Counted from the first letter of the stretch, positions 1 to 8,514 are shown. The stretch: DNA of 64,000 nt from Citrifermentans bremense R1 (GCF_000426865.1 NZ_KE384581.1:280558-344557), one strand, 5' to 3'. Numbers and translations are program-made. The notes: generated by a model not told the origin, from the letters alone.

Positions 1-180
1 GCTGCAGAGAAGGCCGCTGCAGAGAAGGCCGCTGCAGAGAAGGCCGCTGCAGAGAAGGCCGCTGCCGAGAAGGCCGCTGCCGAGAAGGCCGCTGCAGAGA
101 AAGCCGCTGCCGAGAAGGCCGCTGCCGACAAGGTCGCTGCAAATAGAGCCGTTGCTGAGAAGGCCGCCAGCCAGAAGGCG
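1..180 (+). repeat. 15-bp in-frame tandem repeat
   Basis: Twelve 15-bp units are visible, the first starting at base 1. Units 1-4 are identical (gctgcagagaaggcc); later units carry single-base changes and the last three are degenerate. Each unit encodes one Ala-Ala-Glu-Lys-Ala pentapeptide of the CDS. The array probably extends upstream of the window. Confidence 0.9.
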
Positions 181-1854
181 GCGCGGCAGAAGACAAAGCA
201 GAGTAAGAAAAGGGAAACCCGCGAGCAGAAGACGGCCAACGCTATGCGCGCCAAAGCCATTGCAGCATACAAAGACGTTATCGACCGCTACCCCGGAACT
301 ACTGCTGCCGCGAATGCCTCTGCCAAGCTGCAGCAGATGGGCATCGACTACCCCGCTGCCCAGAAAGCTGCTGCAAGTGCCGCTCCCCAGGCCGAAGTCT
401 CGCAGGTTTTCAACCTGGAGGTGGCTCAATACGCCGACCTCGACGTCGCATTCGGCCCGGCGGCTGAGACCCAGGAAGCAGGCAAAAAATTCATCATTCC
501 GCTGGACATAGTCAACAACGGCAACGGCAGTGACAGCTTCTATCTGGAATCCGGTTTCCCCTCCGAGTACGCTTTCCATTTTGCAGCCGCGACTTCCCCC
601 GACACCCCTATCAACACCACTCCCCCTCTTGAGGTAGGGGAGAAGTTCCGCGCCGTTGCTGTAGGCATCATGCCGCGCGGCACCATAGACGGCCAAAAGA
701 GCAGCTTCCCGGTGAAGATCGGCTCCGCGTTCGCTCGCGAGGTGTCCCTGTCCAGGGAAATCACGCTGGTTGCTTCCGCACCGCTGCTGCGTGCCGTGGT
801 GAAGAGCGACAAGGCGAAACTGCTCCCGGGCGAGAAGATCTCCTACCGGATCTCATTGCTGAACATCGGCACCGCCGCCGCGCGTGGGGTCACCATGAGG
901 CTCAACTATCCGCCGCAGTACGAGCCGGTCAGCTTCCTCCCCACCGGGTTCCGACAGGAGGCGAAGGCTGCCCTGGTGCTCGATGGGATGCAGCTCAAGT
1001 CGGGCGAGAGCCAGGACTTCAACGTCACCTTCCAGTTGAAGGACGAGGCGCTCGCCGACCAGGAACTCTTCGTCCGGGCCGACGTCGTCAACAACGACCT
1101 CGACAAGAAGGAGTCGTTCGTATCGGCAACCAGCGTGGTGCAGAAGGTCAGCTCTGTCGCCGCGAGGAGCACCGCCGGCAAGCTGGTGGTCATCCCCGGC
1201 CAGACGGTGGCGATTCCGTTGATCGTGACCAACACCGGAAACGCCCGCGACCTGTACCTGATCAAGTCGACGGTGCCGGCGAACGCCAGCTACACCTTCT
1301 TTGACGACGTCAACCGCGACGGGAAGCGGCAGGCCGACGAGCCGATCATCAACCACGTCGGGCCGCTTTCTCCCAAGGAAGAGGCCTACATCGTGCTGGA
1401 AATCTCCACCCCGACTACCGCAGCTGACGGTGCCGTTGCCGCGGCGTCTGTCCAGTTCCAGCCGGAGAACGCCACCGACAGGTTCGCCTCCGTCAATCTG
1501 CAGCTGACTTATTCCCGCCCCATCCTCGAACTCACCATGGCTGCGAAGGGTGGAAGGCTCAAGCCGGGCGAGGTCTCCTCGCTGGAACTGAACTGCATCA
1601 ATCGCGGTACCAACCTGGCCAAGCAGGTGACCCTGCAAAGCTTCCTTCCGGCCCAGTTGGAGCTGGTGGCGGCCGATCCAGGCTTTGCCCGGGCCGATAA
1701 CGGCGTCTATACCTGGCGCTTCGACGAGCTGGGCGCCGGCGAGAAGCGCAACATCAAGGTTACCTATCGCGTCAAACCGGGCATAGCCGTCGGAACCAAC
1801 ATGCAGCTCAAGAACCTGCTGAACTACCAGGATCCCATCGGAAACAGGTACTAA
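1..1854 (+). CDS. Repeat-containing envelope-type protein, 5' end missing
   Basis: The reading frame is open from base 1, so the true start lies upstream of the window. The visible 617 residues begin with about 12 tandem pentapeptides of the type Ala-Ala-Glu-Lys-Ala (bases 1-180), then a charged linker and a short helical TPR-like stretch (AYKDVIDRYPG). The rest is beta-rich and contains recurring sequences (for example LLPGEKISYRISLLNIG and LKPGEVSSLELNCINRG) like the DUF11/conserved-repeat domains of secreted or cell-surface proteins. A LysM protein follows one base after the stop, which supports an envelope role. No enzyme motif is visible. The function is unknown; the surface-protein reading is inference from domain style and neighbour. 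Confidence 0.75.
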   Translation, partial: AAEKAAAEKAAAEKAAAEKAAAEKAAAEKAAAEKAAAEKAAADKVAANRAVAEKAASQKAARQKTKQSKKRETREQKTANAMRAKAIAAYKDVIDRYPGTTAAANASAKLQQMGIDYPAAQKAAASAAPQAEVSQVFNLEVAQYADLDVAFGPAAETQEAGKKFIIPLDIVNNGNGSDSFYLESGFPSEYAFHFAAATSPDTPINTTPPLEVGEKFRAVAVGIMPRGTIDGQKSSFPVKIGSAFAREVSLSREITLVASAPLLRAVVKSDKAKLLPGEKISYRISLLNIGTAAARGVTMRLNYPPQYEPVSFLPTGFRQEAKAALVLDGMQLKSGESQDFNVTFQLKDEALADQELFVRADVVNNDLDKKESFVSATSVVQKVSSVAARSTAGKLVVIPGQTVAIPLIVTNTGNARDLYLIKSTVPANASYTFFDDVNRDGKRQADEPIINHVGPLSPKEEAYIVLEISTPTTAADGAVAAASVQFQPENATDRFASVNLQLTYSRPILELTMAAKGGRLKPGEVSSLELNCINRGTNLAKQVTLQSFLPAQLELVAADPGFARADNGVYTWRFDELGAGEKRNIKVTYRVKPGIAVGTNMQLKNLLNYQDPIGNRY

Positions 1855-1855
1855 G

Positions 1856-2458
1856 ATGGCACGTCGCAACCTACTGATCGTCACCTCCCTGCTGGTGCTG
1901 TCCGTCGCAGGGGCCCTTCCTTGCCGCGGCGAGGAGATGCTTCTCTATGCCCCCAAGCCCGCCGCAGGGGAACAGGCCCCGGCCGATCCGAAGGACGGGG
2001 TGCTGGTCACGACGGTGACGGTCAAGCGTGGCGACACGCTAAAGAACATCTCCAAAAAACACATCGGCGTTGCCGGCTGGTTCCCCCAGGTCCTCGTCTT
2101 CAATACCATCAAGAACCCTGACCTGATTCACCCGGGCGACAAGCTGCTGGTGCCGGTGCGCCCCGGCAAGTCTACGTCTGTACCGGCGCCTGCCTCCCGC
2201 CGAGCCTCGCATCGTGCCGCGCACCGCACCACGCATCGCGCGAAAGCTGCAGCCGGACACCCCCTCCATGTCACCAACCCTGCCCAGGCCGGAGAAACTG
2301 AGAGCTTCCATCAGGCTCGCAAAGCGTACCTGGACCGGAATTACCAGAGGGCGCTGGAGCTCTTTTCCGGCTTCCTGAAAAAGTTTCCCCGCTCCGGCTA
2401 TGCGGCTGACGCTTCCCTTTACCGCGCTGACTGTTACCTGCACTTGTCCGGGGAGTAG
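1856..2458 (+). CDS. Secreted LysM-domain protein with C-terminal TPR-like segment
   Basis: This 200-residue protein starts with a signal peptide (about residues 1-25, hydrophobic core LLIVTSLLVLSVAGA). A LysM module follows at about residues 50-100 (VKRGDTLKNISKKHIG, then HPGDKLLVPV), a fold that binds peptidoglycan glycans. A basic His/Arg/Ala linker precedes a C-terminal YbgF/TPR-like helical segment (ALELFSGFLKKFPRSGYAADASLYRADCY). It begins one base after the upstream stop and is probably co-transcribed with that gene. A periplasmic, cell-wall-binding scaffold role is likely; the exact partner is not visible. Confidence 0.8.
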   Translation: MARRNLLIVTSLLVLSVAGALPCRGEEMLLYAPKPAAGEQAPADPKDGVLVTTVTVKRGDTLKNISKKHIGVAGWFPQVLVFNTIKNPDLIHPGDKLLVPVRPGKSTSVPAPASRRASHRAAHRTTHRAKAAAGHPLHVTNPAQAGETESFHQARKAYLDRNYQRALELFSGFLKKFPRSGYAADASLYRADCYLHLSGE

Positions 2459-2607
2459 GGACAGCCTCCCGATCACGGACACGAAAAGCAGCCTGATTAC
2501 CGCCCGGGCTCTACCTCTGCCGGTGCGGGCGCGACTTCTGTGCGGACGGCGCAGGATGTTATGCAATGCGATGCAGTCATTTGATGGAATGTCACAGGAG
2601 AGAAAAA

Positions 2608-3081
2608 ATGCCTTTCAGTATTGATGCAGGCATGGTCGAGGTCTTGGGCGTGTGCGAGAAAGCCGAATTCGCCTGTGCCGAGCTGTACCACTACTTCGCG
2701 GATCTTTACAAGGACGACCGGGAGATCTTTTACCTCTGGCTAAGGACGGCGCTGGAGGAGGAGAACCGAGCCCGGCTCTTCGCTTTGATGGCCAAGCTGC
2801 GGCACGACAACATCATCGCCTCGGTGGTGTTGGAACTGGCTCAGGCGGAAGAGACTCTGCAGCACATCCGCGGTTTGCTGACGGAGCTTAAGGAAAATCC
2901 TCCCACTTTGAGAGAGGCGCTGCAGATTGGGATGGAGCTGGAGACCCAGTTGGACCACCTCATGAGGCAGAACGTGGTGCAGTTCGCGGACGAGACCTAC
3001 GAGAAATCCTTCCTGGCGATCACCAACAGCAAGCGCCTGGAGTTGCTGCAGGAGGCCTGCCAGCGTCTGGCTGGGGCCTGA
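2608..3081 (+). CDS. Helical ferritin-like hypothetical protein
   Basis: The 157-residue product is predicted almost entirely helical. It resembles short ferritin-like or rubrerythrin-like four-helix proteins: an early segment EFACAELYHYFADLYKDDREIF, then two long Glu/Leu-rich helices. Glu and His residues sit at helix positions (CAELYHY; ALEEENRARLF), but a complete diiron motif set cannot be assigned by eye. The ATG at 2608 was chosen because AGGAG lies 7 bases upstream (2596-2600); an in-frame ATG at 2566 has no comparable site. There is no signal peptide. The family link is tentative. Confidence 0.6.
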   Translation: MPFSIDAGMVEVLGVCEKAEFACAELYHYFADLYKDDREIFYLWLRTALEEENRARLFALMAKLRHDNIIASVVLELAQAEETLQHIRGLLTELKENPPTLREALQIGMELETQLDHLMRQNVVQFADETYEKSFLAITNSKRLELLQEACQRLAGA

Positions 3082-3083
3082 AC

Positions 3084-3890
3084 CTAACCCGAAACAAAGG
3101 CCGCAGAGCCGTTCTTCGCCGGCCGGTAGAACGACAGGGCATTTTGGTAAAGCGCCTTTCTTGCCAATTCCTCCCCCAGCGTATCCAGCACCAGGAGCAG
3201 GTCCTCGTCCCGGTAGGGGCGCGGCGCCCGGGTCGAGGGAAGATCGGTACCGAACATGAGCGCCTCGGGGTTTGCCGAGGCTATATCCCTCAGAGCCTGC
3301 TTCACGTCGAAGTCCACCCGCCCAAAGCCGGTCGCCTTGACCCGCACCCCGCGCTCGGCCAGCTTCAACAGCGTCTTGAACCCCTCTTTTGACAACCCCA
3401 GATGGTCGATGCTCACCGCCGGCAGTGTGAGCAGTGTCTGCTCCAATCCGCCCAGCTCTCTCGAATCGATATAAAGCTCTACGTGCCAGCGCAGCAACTG
3501 GTAGACCCTGCGCGCCATCTGCTCCAGGTGCTCGATCCCCTCCGATCCCCCCCGCTTGATGTTGAAACGGACCGCCCGCACCCCGGCCGCGTCCAGCTTC
3601 GCCAGTTCGGCGTCGCTCACCGTCGACGGCAGCTGTGTGACGCCGACGAAGGCCGGCCCAAGGGTGGCGAGCGCGTCCAGCAGGTAGACCTGGTCCATGG
3701 CCTGGAAGGATCCGGAAACGACGGCGCCGCCGCAAAGGGCCATGTCGCCGGTGCGCGCGAGATAGTCCCCGCAGGCGAAGTCGTCGGGGAGATACCCCTG
3801 GTTCGGCACCAGGGGGAAGCGGCGATCCACGATGTGGAAGTGACTGTCGAAGACGGGAATCCCCCCTGCTAGCTTCAGTGCTCCTGACAT
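3084..3890 (-). CDS. Amidohydrolase-2 family TIM-barrel metal-dependent hydrolase
   Basis: This 268-residue protein has the amidohydrolase-2 layout. An N-terminal HxH metal motif appears as FDSHFHIVD, an internal His follows strand five (SIDHLGLS), and a late Asp occurs in MFGTDLPSTR. Such enzymes hydrolyse or decarboxylate small cyclic or lactone substrates (PDC lactonase, ACMS decarboxylase relatives). The substrate cannot be read from sequence. It is the last gene of a minus-strand trio (4861 to 3084) with gaps of 13 and 22 bases, so co-transcription is likely. Its stop faces the stop of the ferritin-like gene two bases away. Confidence 0.8.
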   Translation of the reverse strand: MSGALKLAGGIPVFDSHFHIVDRRFPLVPNQGYLPDDFACGDYLARTGDMALCGGAVVSGSFQAMDQVYLLDALATLGPAFVGVTQLPSTVSDAELAKLDAAGVRAVRFNIKRGGSEGIEHLEQMARRVYQLLRWHVELYIDSRELGGLEQTLLTLPAVSIDHLGLSKEGFKTLLKLAERGVRVKATGFGRVDFDVKQALRDIASANPEALMFGTDLPSTRAPRPYRDEDLLLVLDTLGEELARKALYQNALSFYRPAKNGSAAFVSG

Positions 3891-3912
3891 GGATACCTCC
3901 GGAGTTGCCGCC

Positions 3913-4356
3913 TTAGTTAGGTCCTATCTTGAGGCTTCCCTTGGCGATGAAGATCTCGCGCAGGAAATTGATCAGCCCCACAACCATCAGCATCATGGCC
4001 AGGATGAAGAGGATGGCGACGGGAAGCGAGATGTCGTAACGGAGGTAGTCCCCCAGAAAAAGCATGGCGATAACGGTGCAAACCAGCACAGCGGTAGCGG
4101 TGCAAAGAAAGATGGCGTGACCGATCAGGTCGGCCCGTCGCGACAGCACGCGCAGGTACGCGTGCAGCTCCGGGACCGTGTCCGCGGAGGCAGTCTCCAG
4201 CTTCCCCTCGTGGTAGCGGGCGCGGTCTATGATGCGCGCCAGCCGGCTGGTCATCACGCTCAGCATGGTGCCGACCGCCGTGAGGAGAAAGACCGGGGCG
4301 ACCGAAAGTTGGATGACGTGGGCGACAGCCCCAAGCGATTGCGTATCCCGCAGCAT
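3913..4356 (-). CDS. DUF2721 family membrane protein
   Basis: The 147-residue product shows three hydrophobic spans: near residues 10-33 (VIQLSVAPVFLLTAVGTMLSV), 82-105 (HAIFLCTATAVLVCTVIAMLF) and 112-135 (PVAILFILAMMLMVVGLINFL). The conserved RLARIIDRAR segment after the first span is typical of DUF2721. The function of this family is unknown. It is the middle gene of a minus-strand trio, 13 bases from the gene before it and 22 bases from the amidohydrolase after it. Confidence 0.75.
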   Translation of the reverse strand: MLRDTQSLGAVAHVIQLSVAPVFLLTAVGTMLSVMTSRLARIIDRARYHEGKLETASADTVPELHAYLRVLSRRADLIGHAIFLCTATAVLVCTVIAMLFLGDYLRYDISLPVAILFILAMMLMVVGLINFLREIFIAKGSLKIGPN

Positions 4357-4369
4357 ATGTGCTCCTTAT

Positions 4370-4861
4370 CTATGAGCTTTCGAATCTCTGCTCAACCTCG
4401 GACCTGAACTGCTCCAGGTCGATTCCCTTCAGCCTGATCAGGTCGTTCATGACCGGGTCCAGCATGCCGTTGGCGATGTTTACCGCCGACCGCTTCTCCT
4501 GGATCTCCTTAAGCGCTTTTTCCCGCCCCTCATGGCTCAGCAGGAGGTCCGAGCGCTCGTTGTAGAAGCGGTGGATCAGGAAGTTGCGCGCCCTCTGGGC
4601 CTTGCGCAGCGCCAGTACCGCTTCGTCGGTGAACCCGACCCTCTGCTTGATCTCCTCCATGAGGCGCCCCAAGGTCTGGCTCCCCAGGTTCTCCATGTAC
4701 CCGCGGAATTCGTGGTCGGAGAGGCTGCCGTCGCTTAGGTCGGTAAGGAGGGTGACGATGAAGGAGATGTAAAGCTCTATGCGCTGGCAATCCTGCACGG
4801 CCGCTCCCATCTCCAGATAGATCGGGTTCAGCGCTGAGGTATCGATCTTGACGCCCGGCAT
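4370..4861 (-). CDS. Hypothetical soluble protein, first gene of a minus-strand trio
   Basis: I do not recognise this 163-residue protein. It is predicted soluble and mainly helical, with no signal peptide. Motifs seen by eye include a central RARNFLIHRFYNER segment, which resembles helical HEPN-like or DUF86-like proteins only loosely. The start at 4861 is supported by AGAGGG 7 bases upstream on the minus strand. The stop lies 13 bases before the DUF2721 gene, which suggests a shared transcript. Confidence 0.65.
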   Translation of the reverse strand: MPGVKIDTSALNPIYLEMGAAVQDCQRIELYISFIVTLLTDLSDGSLSDHEFRGYMENLGSQTLGRLMEEIKQRVGFTDEAVLALRKAQRARNFLIHRFYNERSDLLLSHEGREKALKEIQEKRSAVNIANGMLDPVMNDLIRLKGIDLEQFRSEVEQRFESS

Positions 4862-5237
4862 GGCATGCCCTCTCAGGGAAGATTTTTACCAATGCATTAG
4901 CACAAAAAAGAAAGGTCATAAACAGCTAATTACCTGAAGTCGTTTCGCGCGGAATTTTGGTTAGAAGGATGCTGAGGGATCCTCATGGGAAAAGCCGCTG
5001 ACGCCTCGGAACCACAATGCCGCGAGGAGATTGCGCTTTTTTGTGTGCGACAAACACATTCTCTGTTATAATCACTCGGTTTTCATTAATCTTGACAGCC
5101 CCCTAATGCTGGGGGGATGGATATAAAGAAAGTCTCAAGCCGGGATGTCCGGCGGGAACAATACTAGGCGCGAGGCGTGCCGGCGGTCAGTTGCGACCAG
5201 GCAACGCAGCCCCTAAAGGAAAGGGAAATAAGGATTT
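4862..5237. other. Intergenic region between divergent units; rng promoter and leader
   Basis: This 376-base gap separates the minus-strand trio from the RNase E/G gene. It holds an extended -10 promoter for rng (5064-5072) and a leader of about 160 bases. Two short hairpins are in the leader: a GCCGG/CCGGC stem at 5139-5143 and 5149-5153, and a GTTGC/GCAAC stem at 5190-5194 and 5201-5205. No convincing small gene or known riboswitch was seen. Confidence 0.6.
5044..5072 (+). promoter_or_regulatory. Extended -10 promoter for rng
   Basis: A perfect extended -10 box TGTTATAAT is at 5064-5072. The -35 region (about 5044-5049) is poor, as is often the case with extended -10 promoters. The predicted transcription start is near 5079, giving a leader of roughly 160 bases before the ATG at 5238. 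A TTGACA at 5092-5097 is not matched by a -10 at the right distance. Confidence 0.6.
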
Positions 5238-7997
5238 ATGTCAAAAAAAATGCTGATTAATGCGCTCCACCCAGAGGAAGCGCGAGTGGCGATCGTCGAG
5301 GACGGCCGCCTGGTGGATCTGGATGTAGAAATCGCCGGCAACGAGCAGATTCGCGGCAACATCTACAAGGGGGTCGTGGTCCGCGTGGAGCAGGGTCTGC
5401 AGGCCGCCTTCGTAGACATCGGGCTGAAGAAGCTCGGCTTCCTGCAGATGGGCGAACTGCATCCGGAGAACTGGAAGTGGCGCGACGACATCCCCGAGGA
5501 CCAGAGGCACCGCCGCCCGCGCATCCAGGAAGTGCTGCGCAGGGGGCAGGAGCTGATCGTCCAGGTGGAGAAGGGGGAGCGGGACAACAAGGGCTCCGCG
5601 CTCACCACCTACGTCTCTTTGCCTGGGCGCTACATGGTGCTGATGCCGGGGAGCGATTCGGCCGGCATCTCCAGGAAGGTCGAGGGGGAAGGAGAGCGCA
5701 AGAAGCTCAAGGAAATCATCGCCGAGATGACCATTCCCGAGGGGTACGGCTACATCATCCGGACCGAGGCGATGGGAAGGACCCGCGAAGAGCTCCAGAA
5801 GGACCTCGACAACCTGATTGCGACCTACCAGGGGATACGCTCGAAAGGTCTGGCCATGAAGGGAGCGGGGATGATCTACCAGGAGTCCGCGCTCATCATC
5901 AGGACCATCCGGGACTACTTCTCCGCCGACATCGACGAGGTTCTGGTGGACAGCAAGGACGTCTACAACGATGTCCGCGACTGCTTGAAGGAGATCGACC
6001 CGGCCTTCGAAAAGCTGGTCAAGATGCACCAGGAGAAGCGCCCCATCTTCTCGCGCTATCAGTTGGAGGAGCAGATCGACCTGATTTACGAGAAGAAGGT
6101 CCCCCTGAAGTCGGGCGGGTCCATCTTCATCGAACCGACCGAGGCGCTGGTCTCGATCGACGTCAACTCGGGCAAGTCCACCGGCGAGAAGGGGGTCGAG
6201 GATACCGCGTTCAAGACCAACCTGGAAGCGGCCGAGGAAGCCGCGCGGCAACTGCGGCTGCGCGACCTGGGCGGGCTCATCGTCATCGACTTCATCGACA
6301 TGCGCGACCGCAAGCACAACGCCGAGGTGGAAAAAACGCTGAAGACAGCGCTCAAGGCCGACAAGGCGCGGGTGAACGTCTCGCGCATCTCGGAATTCGG
6401 CCTTTTGGAGATGTCGCGCCAGCGCATCCGCCAGACCCTGAACCAGGCCTCCACCCTGGAATGTCCGCACTGCGACGGCAGGGGGAAGGTGAAATCGGTC
6501 GAGGCGATGGCGCTCTCGTTTCTTAGGAAGGTGCACGCCGCCGCGGCCAAGGGGACCATCGGCGAGGTGGTGGGTGGCCTGCCGCTGGAGGTGGCCTACT
6601 ACCTCTTGAACCGCAAACGCCATGAACTTTCCCAGATCGAGAACGACTACGACATCGAGGTGACGGTCAAAGGTAAACCGTCGTACCTCCTGAACCAGAT
6701 GGATCTGGAACTGATCAAGCGTGAGAAGGCCGCAGACGAGCTGCCGCTGGAGAAGCCGGCCCATGGGCGTCCGCTGCCCAAGGAAGACGCGGCCCAGGAG
6801 CCCGCAGCCGAAGGGCGCAAGAAAAAGAAGAAGGGGAAAAAGGCCCAGGAGCCGGAGGCCGCAGCTCACGCCGAGGCGCTGCCGGTTGCCGTTGTGGAGG
6901 AGCCGACCGGCGCCGAGCTGGTGGTGACCGTCGAGGGCGAACCCGACGAGCACAAGAAAAAGCGCCGCCGCAAGCGCAAGCGGGGCAAGGGAGGCGCAGC
7001 CGAAGCGGGTGCCGAGGCCGCTGCGCCGCAATCGGCCGAAGCAGAAGTGGAGCTGCCGGCCGCAGAGGCTGGGACCCTTCCCGCGCCGGGACCGGTCACG
7101 GAGCAGGCGGCTGCCGCCGAGGGCGAGCAGCTCCAGCACGAGACGGGCGAGGAAGTGAAGAAGAAGCGCCGGCGCAAAAGGCGGCGCGGCAAGGGGGGGC
7201 ACGAGGCGCAGTTGCATGAGCCCGGCGCCGAGTTCCCGCCGCAGTTGGAAGCTTTCGCGGCAGCGGGTGCCATCCCGGTGCAGGAAGTGACCCCGGTGAT
7301 AACAGCCTCCGTCGTTTCCGCCGAACCTGGCGCAGCAGCGAAGAAGGGGCGCAAAAGGGGTAAGGCGCGTGCCGAGGAGCCTGCTGTTTCGGCGGGCGCG
7401 GCTCAGGTTGAGGCGATAACCGTTCCGGCAGAGGTCATCGAGTCGGCGGAACCCGCCGCGAAGCCGAAGCGTCCGCGCGGCGGCAGGAAGGCAAAAGAAG
7501 CCTCCGCAGAGCAGGGCGCGGCGGCTGTGGTCGCAGCGGCGCCCGGTGGGGCACCTGAAGCACCCGCCGGAGCCGCGGCCCCCGCCGAGCCTGCGAAGGG
7601 CAAAAGGAAACCGAGGGGAGCTAAAGCAGCCAAGGGCGCTGAAGCGCTCCCCGTCCCGGAAGCCGGCGAGGCAAAGGCCGCGCCGGCCGGAAAGAAAGCC
7701 CCCGCCGCGGTGACCGAAGGAGCGGAGGCTCCCGCCAAGGCCAAGGGCAAGAGCACCAAGGGTAAGAGCGCCAAGGCTCCCAAGGCGAAAAAGGAGCAGG
7801 AAGCTGCCACCGCAGCGCCTGAACCGCCCCCCGTACCGGCTCAGGATAAAGCGCCTGCCAAGGCTCGCGCACCCCGTGCCTCGCGCAAGAAAGAGGCCCC
7901 GGAGGGCACCGGGCAGGCGCCGGCCGCGCCGGTCGAGGAGAAGCCCAAGAAGCCGCGGGCTCCCCGCAAGAAAAAAGAAGAAGCGCCCGCAGAATAG
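5238..7997 (+). CDS. rng: Ribonuclease E/G with long lysine/alanine-rich tail
   Basis: This is a single-strand endoribonuclease of the RNase E/G family, acting in rRNA processing and mRNA decay. Of 919 residues, the first ~490 form the catalytic part: an S1 RNA-binding segment (NIYKGVVVRVEQGLQAAFVDIG), the two metal-binding Asp motifs (ALVSIDVNSG and GGLIVIDFIDM), and the Zn-link CPHCDGRG that joins subunits. The remaining ~430 residues are low-complexity Ala/Glu/Lys/Pro, with two near-identical basic patches (KKKRRRKRKRGKGG and KKKRRRKRRRGKGG). Such a tail probably binds RNA or scaffolds partners, as the RNase E tail does. RNase G proper is about 490 residues, so this one is E-like in layout. 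An AAGGAAAGGG site precedes the ATG. Confidence 0.95.
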   Translation: MSKKMLINALHPEEARVAIVEDGRLVDLDVEIAGNEQIRGNIYKGVVVRVEQGLQAAFVDIGLKKLGFLQMGELHPENWKWRDDIPEDQRHRRPRIQEVLRRGQELIVQVEKGERDNKGSALTTYVSLPGRYMVLMPGSDSAGISRKVEGEGERKKLKEIIAEMTIPEGYGYIIRTEAMGRTREELQKDLDNLIATYQGIRSKGLAMKGAGMIYQESALIIRTIRDYFSADIDEVLVDSKDVYNDVRDCLKEIDPAFEKLVKMHQEKRPIFSRYQLEEQIDLIYEKKVPLKSGGSIFIEPTEALVSIDVNSGKSTGEKGVEDTAFKTNLEAAEEAARQLRLRDLGGLIVIDFIDMRDRKHNAEVEKTLKTALKADKARVNVSRISEFGLLEMSRQRIRQTLNQASTLECPHCDGRGKVKSVEAMALSFLRKVHAAAAKGTIGEVVGGLPLEVAYYLLNRKRHELSQIENDYDIEVTVKGKPSYLLNQMDLELIKREKAADELPLEKPAHGRPLPKEDAAQEPAAEGRKKKKKGKKAQEPEAAAHAEALPVAVVEEPTGAELVVTVEGEPDEHKKKRRRKRKRGKGGAAEAGAEAAAPQSAEAEVELPAAEAGTLPAPGPVTEQAAAAEGEQLQHETGEEVKKKRRRKRRRGKGGHEAQLHEPGAEFPPQLEAFAAAGAIPVQEVTPVITASVVSAEPGAAAKKGRKRGKARAEEPAVSAGAAQVEAITVPAEVIESAEPAAKPKRPRGGRKAKEASAEQGAAAVVAAAPGGAPEAPAGAAAPAEPAKGKRKPRGAKAAKGAEALPVPEAGEAKAAPAGKKAPAAVTEGAEAPAKAKGKSTKGKSAKAPKAKKEQEAATAAPEPPPVPAQDKAPAKARAPRASRKKEAPEGTGQAPAAPVEEKPKKPRAPRKKKEEAPAE

Positions 7998-8003
7998 CCA
8001 AGG

Positions 8004-8030
8004 GGAGGTGATGGAGACATCCCTCCTTTC
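8004..8030 (+). terminator. GNRA-capped hairpin after rng
   Basis: GGAGG (8004-8008) pairs with CCTCC (8022-8026), and GATG (8010-8013) pairs with CATC (8018-8021), around a GAGA tetraloop; T8009 is bulged. The sequence TTTCTCT follows, a weak U-tract. It could be an imperfect terminator for rng or a leader element for crcB. Confidence 0.45.
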
Positions 8031-8139
8031 TCTGCTGCTTTGGGCCACGAGCTACCTTCAGCCCGAATCCTCCTCCGACATCTTCGGCGCGAGCCTCGGA
8101 TGGAGCTTCAGACATCACCAATCCAGGGCGGTCTCCCAC

Positions 8140-8514
8140 ATGGAGCAGTTGGTCTACATAGCGCTTTTAGGCGCCCTCGGCTGTCTCTGCCGTTATTTCC
8201 TTTCCGGCTTTGTCTACCAGATTTTCGGCACCTCCTTTCCCTATGGAACCCTTGCCGTTAACCTGATCGGGGCTTTCCTGATCGGGCTCATCATGGAGTT
8301 TTCCGTGAGGAGCGCCGCCATTCCCCCCACCCTGCGCTTTGCCGTCACCATAGGGTTTCTCGGGGGACTCACCACCTTTTCCACCTTCAGTTTCGAGACC
8401 TTCAGGCTTTTGGAAGACGGCGCGCTGCTGATCGCTTTCGTTAACGTCCTGGTCAGCGTCGTCGCCTGCCTTACCTGCACCTGGGTCGGGATCATGGTGG
8501 CGCGTGCGCTTTAG
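8140..8514 (+). CDS. crcB: CrcB/FluC fluoride ion channel
   Basis: This 124-residue, four-helix membrane protein has the length of CrcB/FluC, the dual-topology dimeric fluoride exporter. Diagnostic motifs are GALGCLCRYFLSG near the N terminus, the YGTLAVNLIGAFLIG segment with the conserved Asn, and GFLGGLTTFSTFS carrying the Thr/Phe box. The frame stays open far upstream, but the ATG at 8140 matches the family N terminus. The ribosome site there is weak (AGGGCGG about 10 bases upstream). The DUF190 gene 60 bases downstream is a frequent CrcB companion. Confidence 0.9.
   Translation: MEQLVYIALLGALGCLCRYFLSGFVYQIFGTSFPYGTLAVNLIGAFLIGLIMEFSVRSAAIPPTLRFAVTIGFLGGLTTFSTFSFETFRLLEDGALLIAFVNVLVSVVACLTCTWVGIMVARAL

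Noticed and set aside
5092-5127. TTGACA with TATAAA as an rng promoter
   Set aside because: The spacing is 24 bases, too long for sigma-70; the extended -10 at 5064-5072 is better.
5241-8048. A 935-codon open frame on the minus strand across rng
   Set aside because: It is the antisense shadow of a GC-rich gene with strong family motifs; its translation is Leu/Arg/Gly-rich low complexity with no ribosome site.
7876-8139. An 88-codon N-terminal extension of crcB
   Set aside because: The extension overlaps the rng 3' end and the hairpin, is Arg/Pro-rich, and CrcB proteins begin at the MEQLVYIALLGALG segment.
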